Origin: Leptobrachium leishanense
Lineage: Eukaryota; Chordata; Amphibia; Anura; Megophryidae
DNA length: 64,000 nt
Direction: 5' to 3'
Assembly (NCBI GenBank): GCA_009667805.1
Contig: CM019067.1
Coordinates: 248,283,721 to 248,347,720, forward strand
The position numbers were made by a program, and so were the translations under genes. Of the stretch, positions 1 through 12,193 are shown piece after piece. Every line of letters begins with the position of its first letter. Position 1 is the first letter of the stretch. The notes under the pieces are model-generated. The model was not told where the DNA came from. It did not search any database and saw only the letters and a list, made by a program, of their open reading frames with translations.

Positions 1-1833
1 ACAGTTCTGTCATTGGTCCTTAATGGAATAATTAGGCAGCATAAGCCTTGTTATTTTCCATCTGGCTATCCATCATGAGTCTGACACTTCCTGGTGTCTC
101 ATTGCGAGTCTGGTCGCTCACGTGTAATCGCTCAAGTGTAATGTGTCAGTATCTTTCTCTTGAAACAAAATAGAGATCCTGCACACTGTTTTCATAACAG
201 AGTCACAAAAAGGGTGCTCATCTGCAAAAAGGACTCTCCAAGGTCCTATAAATGTGTAACCAAACCACAATAAATCAAGATGGCACAACCACAAAATAAT
301 GTATACCAAAAGAATAATTAAAAAATATCTTTATTAAATACAAAAATATATAATGTCAGTAACAAAAGTAATAGTATCACAATGTACCCAGGACATAAAG
401 TACTTGAAAACGAGAGAAATCTCAATGTATCCTTCCCGGTAAAATACTTTGCGAATAAATGCCAAATGTTACATATAGTTACAGCACACAACATGCAGCA
501 TATAGTACGGCAGCTCCACAGACTATCTCAGCAAAATTAAACACAAGAAAAACCAAATAGCTGAACCATGTGAAATATGCAATATTAGGGAAAGCACAAT
601 GCAAAAAGCAGCCAAAACATAAAGTAGGTCAGTACAAATCGACTGATAGCCAAGACAAGTTATCCCAACGTTTGGCAATCTATCGCCTAGTATCCCTATT
701 ATATAACCACTAGCTATGGAATTTAATGCTATGGTAATATTAATATAATAGGGATACTAGGTGATAGGTTATAGTATTATTAGGTTTTGAAACAAGCAAT
801 TTTTGGATAGCGCATGAGACATGTATACAGGTATTTTTGCAAAACATTGCAAAGTGTTTTTAGTAAAAATGCAAAGCTCTGTTGCGTGGGGTGGGGTCCC
901 TTCGTGGATTCTTGCACCGGGGCCCTGAGGTTTCTAGTTATGCCTCTGCCATATAGAGTATACTCCATCTCAGTGGTTGTAAAGATCACTACTCCATAAT
1001 TGTAGTAAAGGGGTTATGTGCTTTTCTTCCTGAGATTTATTTATGTATATATATATATATATATAATTAAAACATAAGGCAGTTAAGACCTTTTTCTTGT
1101 TATTTCTTGTTACCTATACCAGGTGGTGAGGATGCTTGCCCCTGGTTTGAATTGTCCCTACGTTGTCAAACGTCCCTGATTTCAGCCCTCGTATGATTTC
1201 AGTGCCCATCCACAGCAAACATTACAAATTCCAAAACAATCGAATGCTATTAAACGAATTGGGATTCCTCAAAAATTTTTATAAAAAAGTGTAATTTACT
1301 ATAGAAATTTACAGCTGCCGAGCTTTCTTTTGTTATTCTTTTAAAAACACCAAAGGTCTTCCTAATGAATAATTTTTTGACGAAAGAGTCAGCGCCCCGA
1401 GGACAGAATGCAAAAAGGAAAAGGTTTCACAGCACATTCATACAGCAAATCAAGATTCTGAATGCAAAGTCACAGGAGTATTTCTTTTTTTTATGTGTCA
1501 CAGCCGATTGTGGGAAAGCTCCAGACCTATAATCTGCTTTGGCATTCACCATGAATTTAATCACACCTTCAATCTATGCTATTCTTTTTTCTTTGGCTTA
1601 CTTGTGGGGTTGAGAGGGAAAAGCTGGCAACTACATTTCATAGGATTACTTGTCAGATCTTTATACCAATTATTATATTCTATTTTCTGTGTCCTGTAAT
1701 CCAAAGAATGCTAACCTTTAGCAATGCTGCCATGGCAGACCGTATTTCCCATGGTGATGTTTAGCTGGGAAAAAGTGGTACAACGTGGGAAATAGAGAAA
1801 TCAAATAATAGGTTGTGTACTATGGAATACATT
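1..1833. other. Unassigned AT-rich DNA
   Basis: No gene is recognised; the only open frames are short and lack family features. There is a ~25-bp inverted repeat (681-705 against 743-767) around an AT-rich loop, and a short TA microsatellite near 1045-1065. The stretch at 300-650 has long A/T runs but no identifiable element. Confidence 0.5.
681..767. repeat. Small inverted repeat
   Basis: The arm TATCGCCTAGTATCCCTATT recurs as its reverse complement, with one or two differences, across a loop of about 37 bases. It may be a short MITE or fold-back fragment. No target duplication was identified. Confidence 0.5.
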
Positions 1834-2680
1834 GGGGGTTATTCAGAGAGTGCTGATCTGGCCCCAAAATGGCAACGAACAGGGAATTTCCCCTTATGGT
1901 GACATTTCGGGGCCATTCGTCTGTTCAGAGAGGAGTCAAATTTTGGCGAAACTGCCAGCAAGTGCGTGCCTGTTCGAAGGCTGTGAAATCCCCCATAGAG
2001 AAGCAATGGTTAATCTGTTTAGAGAACACCGAATAGCAGTGAAAAGTTGCCGAAGTTTTTTTAGGCGAACCCCATAGGCTTCAATGTTAAAAATATTCCC
2101 ATTTCTATTCAGTTTCTAATAAACCGCTTATTATTTTAATTTGCAGTAAAAAGTCTCTTTATTTATATATTTTTTAGGAACTTTTAGAAATTTTTTGGGA
2201 TTTTTTCGGCAAATTTTTTTTAATAGCTGATTTTCTTTTTTCTGTAATAGACCTTTTTATTATCATTCATAGGATCTTATATATAAATTCCAGGCATTTT
2301 TGTTCAGCAGTTTTCTGCAAACAGTGTATCAATTTTGACAGTTTGAAGCGTTATTGATTTTTGTTTACTTTTTACCCCTTTTCTTCGGCTTGTCGGCTTT
2401 TTCTGGCAGCTGGTCTGTGCTGTGTTCAGCGGCTCGACATCTTTTTCCGGACGTGTTTGGCGTGTTTTTTTGCGGTAGTTCAAGGGATTCGATAATTCGG
2501 ATTGTATCAGATGCGTTTTTGTGTGGATTTTCGGAGGGTGTTCGGTGGTTTTGTGGTGGCTTTTCGGGTCTGTTCCCTGCACTCCGGGGACCCTGTGGTG
2601 AATGCTGACTCCACCGCAGTGTGGGGAAATTTGATTCCCCGAAGTGCAGGGAACAGGAGAGCTCTCTGAATAACTCCCTA
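1834..2680 (+). mobile_element. ~0.9-kb TIR element, copy 1
   Basis: The ends are inverted: GGGGTTATTCAGAGAG on the left, and its reverse complement (with small changes) before 2680. The interior is T-rich near 2150-2400 and ends in a segment beginning GCACTCCGGGGACCCTGTGG. Three further full-length relatives lie at 32100-33052, 49497-50408 (opposite orientation) and 61785-62702. It looks like a non-autonomous DNA transposon. A short frame containing CLFEGCEIP is shared between copies, but it carries stops in some and is probably not a protein. Confidence 0.75.
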
Positions 2681-2684
2681 TGTA

Positions 2685-3596
2685 GATTTAAAAATTACCT
2701 ACTTATCATTATGTAGATGAACTTTAACAATACATGTACTCTTAAAGCCAATGTACAAGGAAGTTCTCCCCATGTTCCTGGATGTTATTAACAGCTGGTT
2801 GTGTGTTTTTTCACCATGATATGGACTGTCATATATTGGGAGATACAGAAAATGTGAGCAAGAGAGGATGTTGAAGTTCCCATATAACATACACCATTCT
2901 TACGGATTCTGCTAAGTGTCTATCCTAATTACCATAATATACGCGTGCAGAGAGAGGGTGCTGGCCGGCTGGATGAATTGGTGCTGCATGTCCAAATTTT
3001 AGGTCTCCTGCTACACCTTTTGGATTGTTCTGATCGGATTCCTGGTAATGAGCATGAACTTTGACTTATGACCGATTTATTTACAGTTTCTAATTAACAA
3101 ATGCTCCATAGTTGCACATCTTAATCATATTGACATCACACCGGCATGTCTATGCTAGTTATCTTTGACAAACATCATTATTACAGGCTATAATGGAAAA
3201 CTGGGTTGTGTTCTCAAAAGAAAGATGGCCAAAATATATGATGATCTCTTTGTTAGATGATGAAGTAACAGCATTATTTTTCACTCCTGTCTCCAAAGCC
3301 CCATAGAAGAGAATCATTATAAGTGCCACTACAGTGGCTAAAATGAATGATTTATACCAATGTATTAGAACCAGACCAAAACCAAAGAAAGAGTCTCAGA
3401 AAACTGAAAATGAGATGTTGAATCTCTATCTCTATTTTATTCATACATCATTGTATTTGTGCTGCCATGATGAAAACCTCATGTTTTTGTCAACTTATTT
3501 ATATTCATTTACAGAACTACTCCTTCGTTCTTTGCTTGGAGAGAATTATGTTTAATGCAGAAGCTTTTTCTGGTGGTTTACTGGTTTGTATTCAAC
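2685..3596. other. Unassigned DNA
   Basis: No coding region or repeat family is recognised. The short open frames have no family-like features. Confidence 0.5.
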
Positions 3597-4165
3597 CTAG
3601 CATGGGGAGCGCAAAGTGTTAATCAGCATTAGGATTACAAAGTCCTAATGCTGATTAACGTCCGGCTCTGGTTAGCAGAAAGTTAACCAGAGGCAGGACT
3701 TGCTGTTAACGGATTCCACTTCTGCAGAATCCGTTGACACCAGCCTAAAAATAAAAAAACAGAATCCTATACTCACCTCCTGTCCCGCGGTGAGGACCGT
3801 GGCTTTGTCCGCCTCCTCCGTCCGGCGGGAGCAGGGAAAGACTGGGGGAAAAGTCCTCCCAGTCTCTCACTGCGTATCACTACGCTGACCGGCAGGATCT
3901 CGCAAGGTGAGATCCGGCTGGTCATGTGACTGCCGGCACCTGCTTCAATGGAGTCCTATGGACTCCATTGAGAGGATGCGCGTGGCTGCGCTTAACGCTG
4001 CTGCGGCATCCTGGAGGTTACCGCGCGGTAACAATGCAGGCAGCATTTTTTCGCGCCTGCATTGTAATCTAGCGTTTAAAATGTGGTAGCAAGGGGGAAA
4101 ACTGCGGGCGCAGTTTTTCCTCCCTTGCACCCGCGTTTTAACGCTAGGATCGTAATGTGGCCCTA
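3597..4165. repeat. Hairpin-rich GC repeat, probable MITE
   Basis: This unit is much more GC-rich than its surroundings. It contains two strong hairpins: 3619-3660 (GTTAATCAGCATTAGG and its complement) and about 4090-4128 (GCAAGGGGGAAAACTGC and its complement). Both ends carry CCTAGC in inverted orientation, so terminal inverted repeats are likely. No protein is recognised; a 232-residue minus-strand frame runs through it but resembles no family I know. Confidence 0.45.
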
Positions 4166-4169
4166 TGTC

Positions 4170-5833
4170 TTGGTTGTCTATGTGTCTAAAATAGAGATGT
4201 AGTGGTGTGTCTGGACCTTGAGGAAAGCAGACACCATCCTGCAGAGCTCCGTGCCAAATCACCTGATATTGGGTGTTTCCGACTGAATAACCTGTTTGAT
4301 CTGGGCGCTCTCTCTTCCAATCATTTACCTGGTGCTCCCGGGACCTGTTTGGCTCCTTTTCTGGCTTCAGCCGCTGAGTTGTGGAATGTTTTTGGGCTTT
4401 CGTCATTGCGGCTGACAGGCGCGGTGGCCATCTTGTGGCCTGAGCTGGAGTTGCGGCCTGAATCCTAGTTAGAAGTGGTCTCCTTGCTGGAATGGGGAAA
4501 AAAGTCACTGAAATCCCGTGAGACGGAGGGCCCTTGTCTCCCTGACATTCGGTCTCGCTGGGCGTTGGCCCGAGAAGACGGGCCATGGAATCGCCCCTGT
4601 GGGGCTCCAGCCAATTCTGATTCTTCAAATGAGGCACCTCCACCCTGGTGCTGGAGTTGCCGTGACGCTGAGCCGGGCTTCACCACTCAGTATGACTGAT
4701 CTTCAGAAGGTTATGGAGGACTTTTGAGGTCTGTGGTGAAGCAACTTATGTGAGATCCGCTCAGCTGTAGAATCCATGCAAACTTGGGTTGCTGAGGCCC
4801 ATGCACACTCCCAGAAAATGGCGACGACCCCGACAGTCACGGACATCAGGGTTGCTGATCTTCAGTCTCAGGTCACTCATCAGGGATATGCGTACTTGCC
4901 TTGGAGACTCGCCACCGACGCCAGAATATCTGATTGAGGGGTATCCCGGTGGATGTTTGCGCTGACAAGCTCCTCACCTTTCTCTGTGGCTTGGTGAGTC
5001 ACCTCCTGCCGAGTCTTCTCTGGACTCCCCTATTTTGTTGGTCAGGAAGGCTGCGGGGGCCCCGGCGGGGGGCGCTCCGCAATGTCATCGTCCTCACCAG
5101 AGATGTGGTTACCCAGCCCAGGCTTCTTGCAGCGACTGGCCCTGCCTATAAAGTTGTGTATGCCTCTATTTGTGTCACCTTTTACCTTGACTTACCTTTT
5201 TGGCATTGGCCGCCCGTCAACACTTCCACGAAACCGCCGCTGCAGGGCTCCAGCCAATTCTGATTCTTCGGGCGAGGCATCTCCACCCCATGCCTGAGGT
5301 CTGGTGCTGGAGTTGCATTGACGCAGAGTTGGGCTTCACCGCTCACTATGGCTGATCTTCAGAAGGCTATGGAGTTTAGAGGTCTGTGGCAAAGCAACCT
5401 ATGTGAGATCCGCTCTGCTGTAGAAACCATGCAAACTCGGGTTGCTAATGTCCACGCACACTCCCAGAAAATGGCGGCGGTCCTGACAGTCACGGACACC
5501 AGGGTCGCTGATCTTCAGTCTCCGGTCACTCGTCTGGGATATGCGGTACTGGCCTTGGACACTCGCCACCAACACTGGAATATCCGATTGAGGGGGATCC
5601 CTGGAGGATGTTTGCGCTGACAAGCTCCTCACCTTCCTCTGTGGCTTGGCGAGTCACCTCCTGCCGAGTCTTCTCTGGACTCCCCTATTGTGTCGGCCAT
5701 GTCAGAAAGGCTGCCGCGGCCCCGGCTTGGGCCCCCCGCAATGTCATCGTCCTCACCAGAGATGTGGTTACCCAGCCCTGGCTTTTTACAACAGCTGGCC
5801 CCTACCTATAAAGTTGTGTATGCCTCTATTGTT
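4170..5833 (+). pseudogene. L1-type ORF1 relic, tandemly duplicated
   Basis: Two direct copies of a ~0.6-kb segment follow one another, starting near 4600 and 5247; both begin GGCTCCAGCCAATTCTGATT. Each encodes broken pieces of an L1 ORF1 protein: a heptad-like helical stretch (5318-5540, including MADLQKAMEF) followed by the motif NIRLRGIPG near 5580, equivalent to RRNNVRLRGVPE in the intact ORF1 at 25510. Frameshifts and stops interrupt both. Copy 2 breaks off at about 5833, where the compound Penelope-like element begins, and the missing carboxyl-terminal part resumes at about 20291. The family is known to make an RNA-binding trimer for LINE retrotransposition; this copy cannot. Confidence 0.7.
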
Positions 5834-6234
5834 AACAACCTTATTGACATGTATAGACAGTGCTCACAAAAAACATGTTAAAAACAAACCGACAAGTGGT
5901 GGCATTATGTAAAGCGATTTGTAGAATTGGGAACTCCAATCAATAGATGATCTTCAAGGATCACCTCAATTGATGGTGGTTAGCTTAGAATGGAAAGGTA
6001 ATGATTGAGCATAATACTTAATACATATGTGCCAAAAGACCACCAATGTCAAAAACCAGGAGAGGGTACCCTTTAGAGACAAGATATTCAACCAAATTGA
6101 CCCAAATAATGCCGCAATAATTGGCCAAATGATTGTTGTATATGAGCCAATTTAAAATATATAGAATATTTGTAAAGTCACAAAATGCAGAATTGGAAAG
6201 TGTATATAATAAGAGAGGGTCCCTGCCTGCTTCT

Positions 6235-6277
6235 GCACCCGACGCGCGTTTCGCCAGAAATGGCTCGTCAGGAGTGC
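6235..6277 (-). ncRNA. Hammerhead ribozyme, PLE copy 1
   Basis: Read on the minus strand, the parts occur in canonical type I order. Stem I 5' strand is GCACUC, the core is CUGACGA (CUGANGA consensus), stem II is GCCA-UUUC-UGGC, then GAAA. A minimal stem III follows in CGCGCGUC, with cleavage expected after the UC at 6241. Stem I 3' strand is GGGUGC, pairing with GCACUC over six bases including one G-U. Penelope-like elements are known to carry such minimal hammerheads in their pseudo-LTRs. All conserved core positions are present. Confidence 0.8.
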
Positions 6278-6636
6278 TTACGGGGAAAGAAAAGGCAATC
6301 CCATTTAAACTATGCTTGTCCGGCTAAAGTCAGCTTGTTTGCCTAACCTTTCTCATTTCATAGGCTATCAGTATGATCATTGGTTAATTGCCATGATTGA
6401 TGGGTCCTGCGACCAATTGCAGTGACTGTTTGAGTCTGTTACCTAGTATACGGATAGAACACATTGCGGTTACAATAAATGATTGAAAAGCATTAAACGG
6501 CGATATCAATTTGAAAGGTTATTATTCAATAATAGGTAAATTTGCAACCATTGTTGCCAAAATAGAAATATAATCAAGTGAAACATGGAAGAACCCATAA
6601 ATTGAAATGAAGGTGCCAAGCTATAATTGAATAGCG

Positions 6637-8426
6637 TGTGGGTTTGTATCGTTATAGAAAGGCGCTGTTTGATACCTCTAGATTGGTCAGAATCTTAGAT
6701 ACAGGGGTAGTGAACTGTAATAGGCTGTACTTAAAGGCAGTAGGATGTGCCTCTGTTGGCAAATATATGCTGTATGTTAATAGCAGTGTTGGACACGTGG
6801 TCACGTGTAGTGATGATATGCACCTTTATTATAAAAAGGGGGGGGGGGAAGTCTTGTTATGGGTATGGGTTGGGTGTAGGTATTAATGTCAACAGGAAAA
6901 ATCAGTGATCAAGCAAAACGTCCCTTTTTTTTTCCCCATGTTATACTGCCATCTTGTGGCGAAAATGTAGTATAGTACTACTCCAATGTTATTCCTTGTG
7001 TGTTGCTGCCACCTTGTGGCCGGAAAGGTTATGGTCTCTCTGTGATGGATTACTCCTGTGGTATATCCGTCTTTGTGTCGGGGATGCGCTGTCTCTCTCT
7101 TCGGTTTCACCGGGTCTTAACCTCATGAAATTAGATGGAGAAAGAGGACATAGCGCAATTCTGTGGTGTGGATAAAATAGATGGAAGACAAAAAGTATCT
7201 TACTCACGTGGACAGGAGCCTATGATGTATCAGGCTCACTGTTACTGGCGTTTATGGCCCATAGAGGTGGCCAATATCCCTTCTTTGGTCGTCACTTCTT
7301 TCCTCGTCCACTGCGTTCAGTCTGGCTGTGAAGCAAAGCTGCAAAGCGAGGCCTCAGGACTACAACTGGAACTCAGGAACAAATCAGGATACAAGTGAAA
7401 AGGTTGTATAAAAAGGGATTTATTATTAAAAACGTATTGAGGAAGCCACATTCTGGCGAAACGCGTCCTGGATATACCCCCTGTATTTTATATATATTGT
7501 TAAATACGTTTTTAATAATAAATCCTTTTTTATACAACCTTTTCACTTGTATCCTGATTTGTTCCTGAGTTCCAGTTGTAGTCCTGAGGCCTCGCTTTGC
7601 AGCTTTGCTTCACAGCCAGACTGAACGCAGTGGACGAGGAAAGAAGTGACGACCAAAGAAGGGATATTGGCCACCTCTATGGGCCATAAACGCCAGTAAC
7701 AGTGAGCCTGATACATCATAGGCTCCTGTCCACGTGAGTAAGATACTTTTTGTCTTCCATCTATTTTATCCACACCACAGAATTGCGCTATGTCCTCTTT
7801 CTCCATCTAATTTCATGAGGTTAAGACCCGGTGAAACCGAAGAGAGAGACAGCGCATCCCCGACACAAAGACGGATATACCACAGGAGTAATCCATCACA
7901 GAGAGACCATAACCTTTCCGGCCACAAGGTGGCAGCAACACACAAGGAATAACATTGGAGTAGTACTATACTACATTTTCGCCACAAGATGGCAGTATAA
8001 CATGGGGAAAAAAAAGGGACGTTTTGCTTGATCACTGATTTTTCCTGTTGACATTAATACCTACACCCAACCCATACCCATAACAAGACTTCCTCCCCCC
8101 CCTTTTTATAATAAAGGTGCATATCATCACTACACGTGACCACGTGTCCAACACTGCTATTAACATACAGCATATATTTGCCAACAGAGGCACATCCTAC
8201 TGCCTTTAAGTACAGCCTATTACAGTTCACTACCCCTGTATCTAAGATTCTGACCAATCTAGAGGTATCAAACAGCGCCTTTCTATAACGATACAAACCC
8301 ACATTCTTACAAATCCAAACTGGTACCAACGTAACGGTGCTACCGTATCGTCAGAAGAGCAGCAGTAATACCATACATACACTAACAACAAGCGCCGACA
8401 AGGAGTTTCCACCCTACATTTCTTCA
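6637..8426 (+). mobile_element. Palindromic PLE insertion 1 (fold-back)
   Basis: A 1.79-kb palindrome inserted in the left PLE arm only; the right arm (near 19285) has the empty site. It is bounded by the 15-bp direct repeat TATAATTGAATAGCG (6622-6636 and 8427-8441). The left arm (6637 to ~7436) is the near-perfect reverse complement of the right arm (~7495 to 8303). The right side continues with a unique ~123-bp tail to 8426. A single hammerhead-like motif lies in the central loop. Four pairs of mirrored open frames inside are a by-product of the palindrome, not genes. Confidence 0.85.
7437..7480 (+). ncRNA. Hammerhead-like motif in central loop
   Basis: Plus strand: UUGAGGA (one change from CUGANGA, C3 to U), then A, stem II GCCA-CAUUC-UGGC, GAAA, and ACGCGUC with the expected cleavage after GUC. 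Stem III ACGCGU is self-complementary. Stem I pairing is weak and the C3 change should reduce activity, so it is probably a decayed ribozyme. Confidence 0.55.
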
Positions 8427-9841
8427 TATAATTGAATAGCGATTGAGAGGCATATATCTGGGTGCATAATAAAAGTCATGCATGATGATCAAACATAAGT
8501 TTGAACAATTGATGGGACCACTGTAATAACTGGTGCGATGATTACTTGTAAATAAAAACATACATCTTGTGAATACAAGATTCACACAGATTAAACAGTC
8601 AACATAATCATTGGTTAGTTGTAATGATTGATGGGTCTTTCGACCACTAGCAGTGAATCTGTTGCCTGAGATACGGATGGAAACATTGCGGCTGCAGTAA
8701 CTAATTGGAAAATGTTAAACGACGGTGTCAATATTAAAAGGTTATTATTTAAGATATGGGTAGTTGACAAACACTATTGCTGAAAAAGTGATATAAAATG
8801 AACCATGGAGGACCACCATCAAGTATAGATAACAAGCTATAGTCAGTGTTGAAAATAATGAATCAAAGAGCTTGAGATGTCATAAAAAATCATAACGAAA
8901 AAAGAATGAAGAATATAGCTAGGTGCGTGATGAGGTCACGCGCAATGTTCAAACATTGGGTTTGAACAATTAATTGAACCGCTGTGATGACTAGTACAAT
9001 GATTACTTGTAAATATATGCTTATATCTTCTGAATACAAAATACTGTTTTCAATTAACAATGTATGATCGGCAGTGAAAAAATAATATAATATGAAAAAA
9101 AAATATATATAATATAATAAACTGCCGAACAGGATTAAAATATATAACAAGTGGTATTGCGCCGAAACAGTTCCATAATGCTAAAGAGTAATGTTAACCG
9201 TAATTAAGTGATATGTAATTGTATATAACACCAAACCAGATGAAATCAAAAAAATTATTAATTTCTATAAACAGGGGGGTGTGGTCATAAACTGATATTG
9301 AATTTTAATAGATGGTAGAATTGGTGCGAGTTAGCATCAAGTCGACTGGTTTAAATTAAATAAGAGTTGCAACCATGGACAATTTGAAAATCGTGCAATA
9401 TTACAATTTTAATTTTGGATAGAAATCAAAACACAAATAGGCAATTTGGTGAGTCAAAATGTGTAATAAGAAACACAAGATTGAACCATCAGTTCATGAT
9501 GCAAATACAATACAATGCACCAGAGGAATTGGAATATTGAAAGTGATTTAAATTTGGGTGTATATGCTGGCTAGGTGAAAAAAGGGGGGGGGAGGAGAGC
9601 AGCTGACATAAGATTTGCGGAATTTACTAATACAATGAAAATAGATAATGGGAATGCAATTGGGAAATCAAAATGTGTATAATAGATGAGTAAAATTATA
9701 TAAGGTGTAAAACAATTAGCAGATAGATAATAAGAGGAATTTATAATGTGAACAAATTAATTTATATATTGAAAAACATGGACTGTAATGATTATAATAA
9801 AGAAATAATTATTAAACATGTAATGATTGCCTGGTGTAAAT

Positions 9842-10187
9842 TTAAAAGGATAACACAAAACAGAATAGTCTAATAGTGACTAAAGTGTAATTATTTTTGA
9901 GGGTGTATATCCAGAAAGATTCTCTTTGACAAAGTTTTTTGTCAAAATTACCCCGCCTAGGTCCACAGGTTACCTGTTCTTTGGCTTGAAAAGATAAACA
10001 AAAAGGGTTGGAATCATGTTGGTTTCTCACATGTCTAGAAACAGAGGTCTCTAGGTTGTTATAAATTGAGTTTATATGTTGGAGAATGCGACGTTTGAAT
10101 TGTTGAATCGTTTTGCCAATGTATTGAGCACCACATTGACATGTGATTAGATAAACAAGTACCTTACTGGAGCAGTTCATAAATTGC
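9842..10187 (-). pseudogene. PLE GIY-YIG endonuclease domain, copy 1
   Basis: This is the carboxyl-terminal endonuclease of a Penelope-like protein, about 112 residues starting MNCSSKVLVYLITCQCG. It shows the GIY-YIG features VYLITC and YIGKT, followed by FKRRILQH and a late ESFWIYTLK. In these elements the domain nicks target DNA to prime reverse transcription. The frame is cut from its RT domain by the piggyBac insertion exactly at a TTAA. The equivalent site in copy 2 (near 17388) is intact and shows the uninterrupted order: zinc-finger-like linker, then GIY-YIG. The very end differs from copy 2 by a short deletion, so the last residues are altered. Confidence 0.85.
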
Positions 10188-10191
10188 TTAA

Positions 10192-12190
10192 CCCCTTAGT
10201 GACCGGGCGGTTTTACACAAATCCGTCCTTTAGTGACCGCTGCTGTTTTTACGTTTCTGTGCTGTTTGTGTTTACGTCAGATTTTCCTCTTACTCGTTTA
10301 TGCAACCCACACATATTTTACACTGTTTTTCTCGTCATTAAATGGACTTTATAAAGATACCATTTTTTTTTCATAATTTCATATAATTTACTATAAAAAA
10401 CATTGTGAAATATGACAAAAAAATTGAAAAAACACCGCTTTTTTGAACTTTAACCCCCAAAATTTCTTATGTATCAACAACCATCAAAAAAATGTAATTC
10501 CTTAGTAGTTTCTAAATTTAGTTCTGAGTTTAGCAATACCCAATGTTTACATATTCTTCGCTTTTCTCCTTATCTTATGCAACATTAAGTGAAAGTAGCA
10601 CTTTGCCATTTACAAAGGGTTTACTTTTAAAAGTAGTCATAGTGACATTGTAACACTGATATCTGTCACTAATTCCTGAATAACCCTCCACATATACATA
10701 TTTTTTTAAAGTACACAAATCAAGGTATTAAACTTGGGGTATTTTGACTCTTTCCATGCAAACCATTTTACCACAAATCTATGCCAAAGTTTGAGAAAAA
10801 AAATGTTTTGGTGATTTTTTTTTTTTGAATGCAATTTAAGAGTACATGTACTGTGAACTTTAAGGTTTACTGCCAAAAAGCACCCCAAAATATGTTCAGC
10901 AACATCTTCTGAGTAAATTGATACCACCCATGTATAGGTATGTCGTGTCATTTGGGGGCTAATAGGCCTTATTTGGGGGGTGCGCATTTCAGTTTTCCAA
11001 CTTGGAATTTTCACATTTCGTCATCATGCACCCATGTCCTATTTGGGACATTTTTGAAGCCGGCCAAAGTAATTTACTCCATCAAACCATATATTTTTAG
11101 AAAGGGCACACCCTAGGGTTCTTCAAAGAGTTGTATTTTAACACTTTCCATGCACTAGCTCTTTGTCAAACTTCCAGGTAGTCACTTTTTGTGTTCTTTT
11201 TTCACACACATTGTACTTTAGGCATGAATTGCCAAATTCAGTTATGGGTTACTGCCAAAAAACACCCCAAAATATGTTCAGCAACATCTTCTGAGTAAAG
11301 TGATACCACCCATATATAGATTTGTTCTGTTGTTTTTGGGGTGCTATGCCAATCTTTTGACATGTGCTTGTCATTTTTCTAATTTGACATATCTTCTTTT
11401 TAGGGGCCTTTTTACATACCCCAATTTTATGAACGTGCATATATTTGGTAAGCTAACACCCCAAAGTATTGTAAATGGAGTGTTTTTATGCCATGGATGC
11501 AACCGTTTGCTCCAAACAAATTGGATACTGTTTGGTGGTCATTTTTCATTTTCACACCCACATCAGTTTTGGACTGTGATTTAGGAGACGCTGTTGTCGG
11601 TTACTGCATGAAAACTCTCCAGGTTGTTTTCTGCAAGGTCTCCTGAGTACACCCATAACCCCCATGCATAGGTTTGCCAGGATTTTGGGAAGGTTCAAAT
11701 ACAATTTTTATGACTTTGTCATCGGAGTTGAAATTGAGATTATTTCTTCAGCTAGGCCTATCTTTGGTTTTGGGTCTACCGCATACCCCAGTTTGAATTA
11801 TTGCCAGAAAATTGTTTATATTTGTTATGTTGACACCCCAAGGTATTGCATATGGAGTGCTTTGATGCCATGGATGCAACGGTTTTAGCCCAAAACATTT
11901 GAGAAGGTGTGTGGCGGTAATTTTTCAATTTTCAGATTTTTACACCCACATTAGATTTGGACTGTGATTTAGGAGACACTGTTGTCGGTTACTGCATGAA
12001 AACTCTCCAGGTTGTTTTCTGCAAGGTCTCCTGAGTACACCCATGCCCCCCATGCATAGGTGTGCCAAGATTTTGGCAAAATACAGCACCAATTGTAGAA
12101 CATAAAAATGTAGGAATAAAATGTAAAAGTCTGGTGCAGTAAAAGAAAAAAAAAATTAAACAGAACTAACTAACTAGACTGTAAGAAAAA
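10192..12190. repeat. piggyBac 3' region with internal duplications
   Basis: Non-coding part of the transposon. Two ~100-bp stretches are direct repeats (about 11575-11670 and 11955-12060; both include ACTGTTGTCGGTTACTGCAT-type sequence and CAAGGTCTCCTGAGTACACC). Two more share CAACATCTTCTGAGTAAA followed by TGATACCACCCAT (10900 and 11281). There are no coding features; the frames seen are short. Confidence 0.6.
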
Positions 12191-12193
12191 AAA

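Noticed and set aside
3945..4643. 232-residue minus-strand open frame
   Set aside because: It spans a hairpin-rich repeat and an L1 leader in antisense, has no domain I recognise, and has low-complexity basic composition.
6638..8329. Four pairs of 60-90-residue mirrored open frames
   Set aside because: Each protein appears twice in opposite orientation only because the DNA is a palindrome. None has a known domain, a consistent start context or codon bias.
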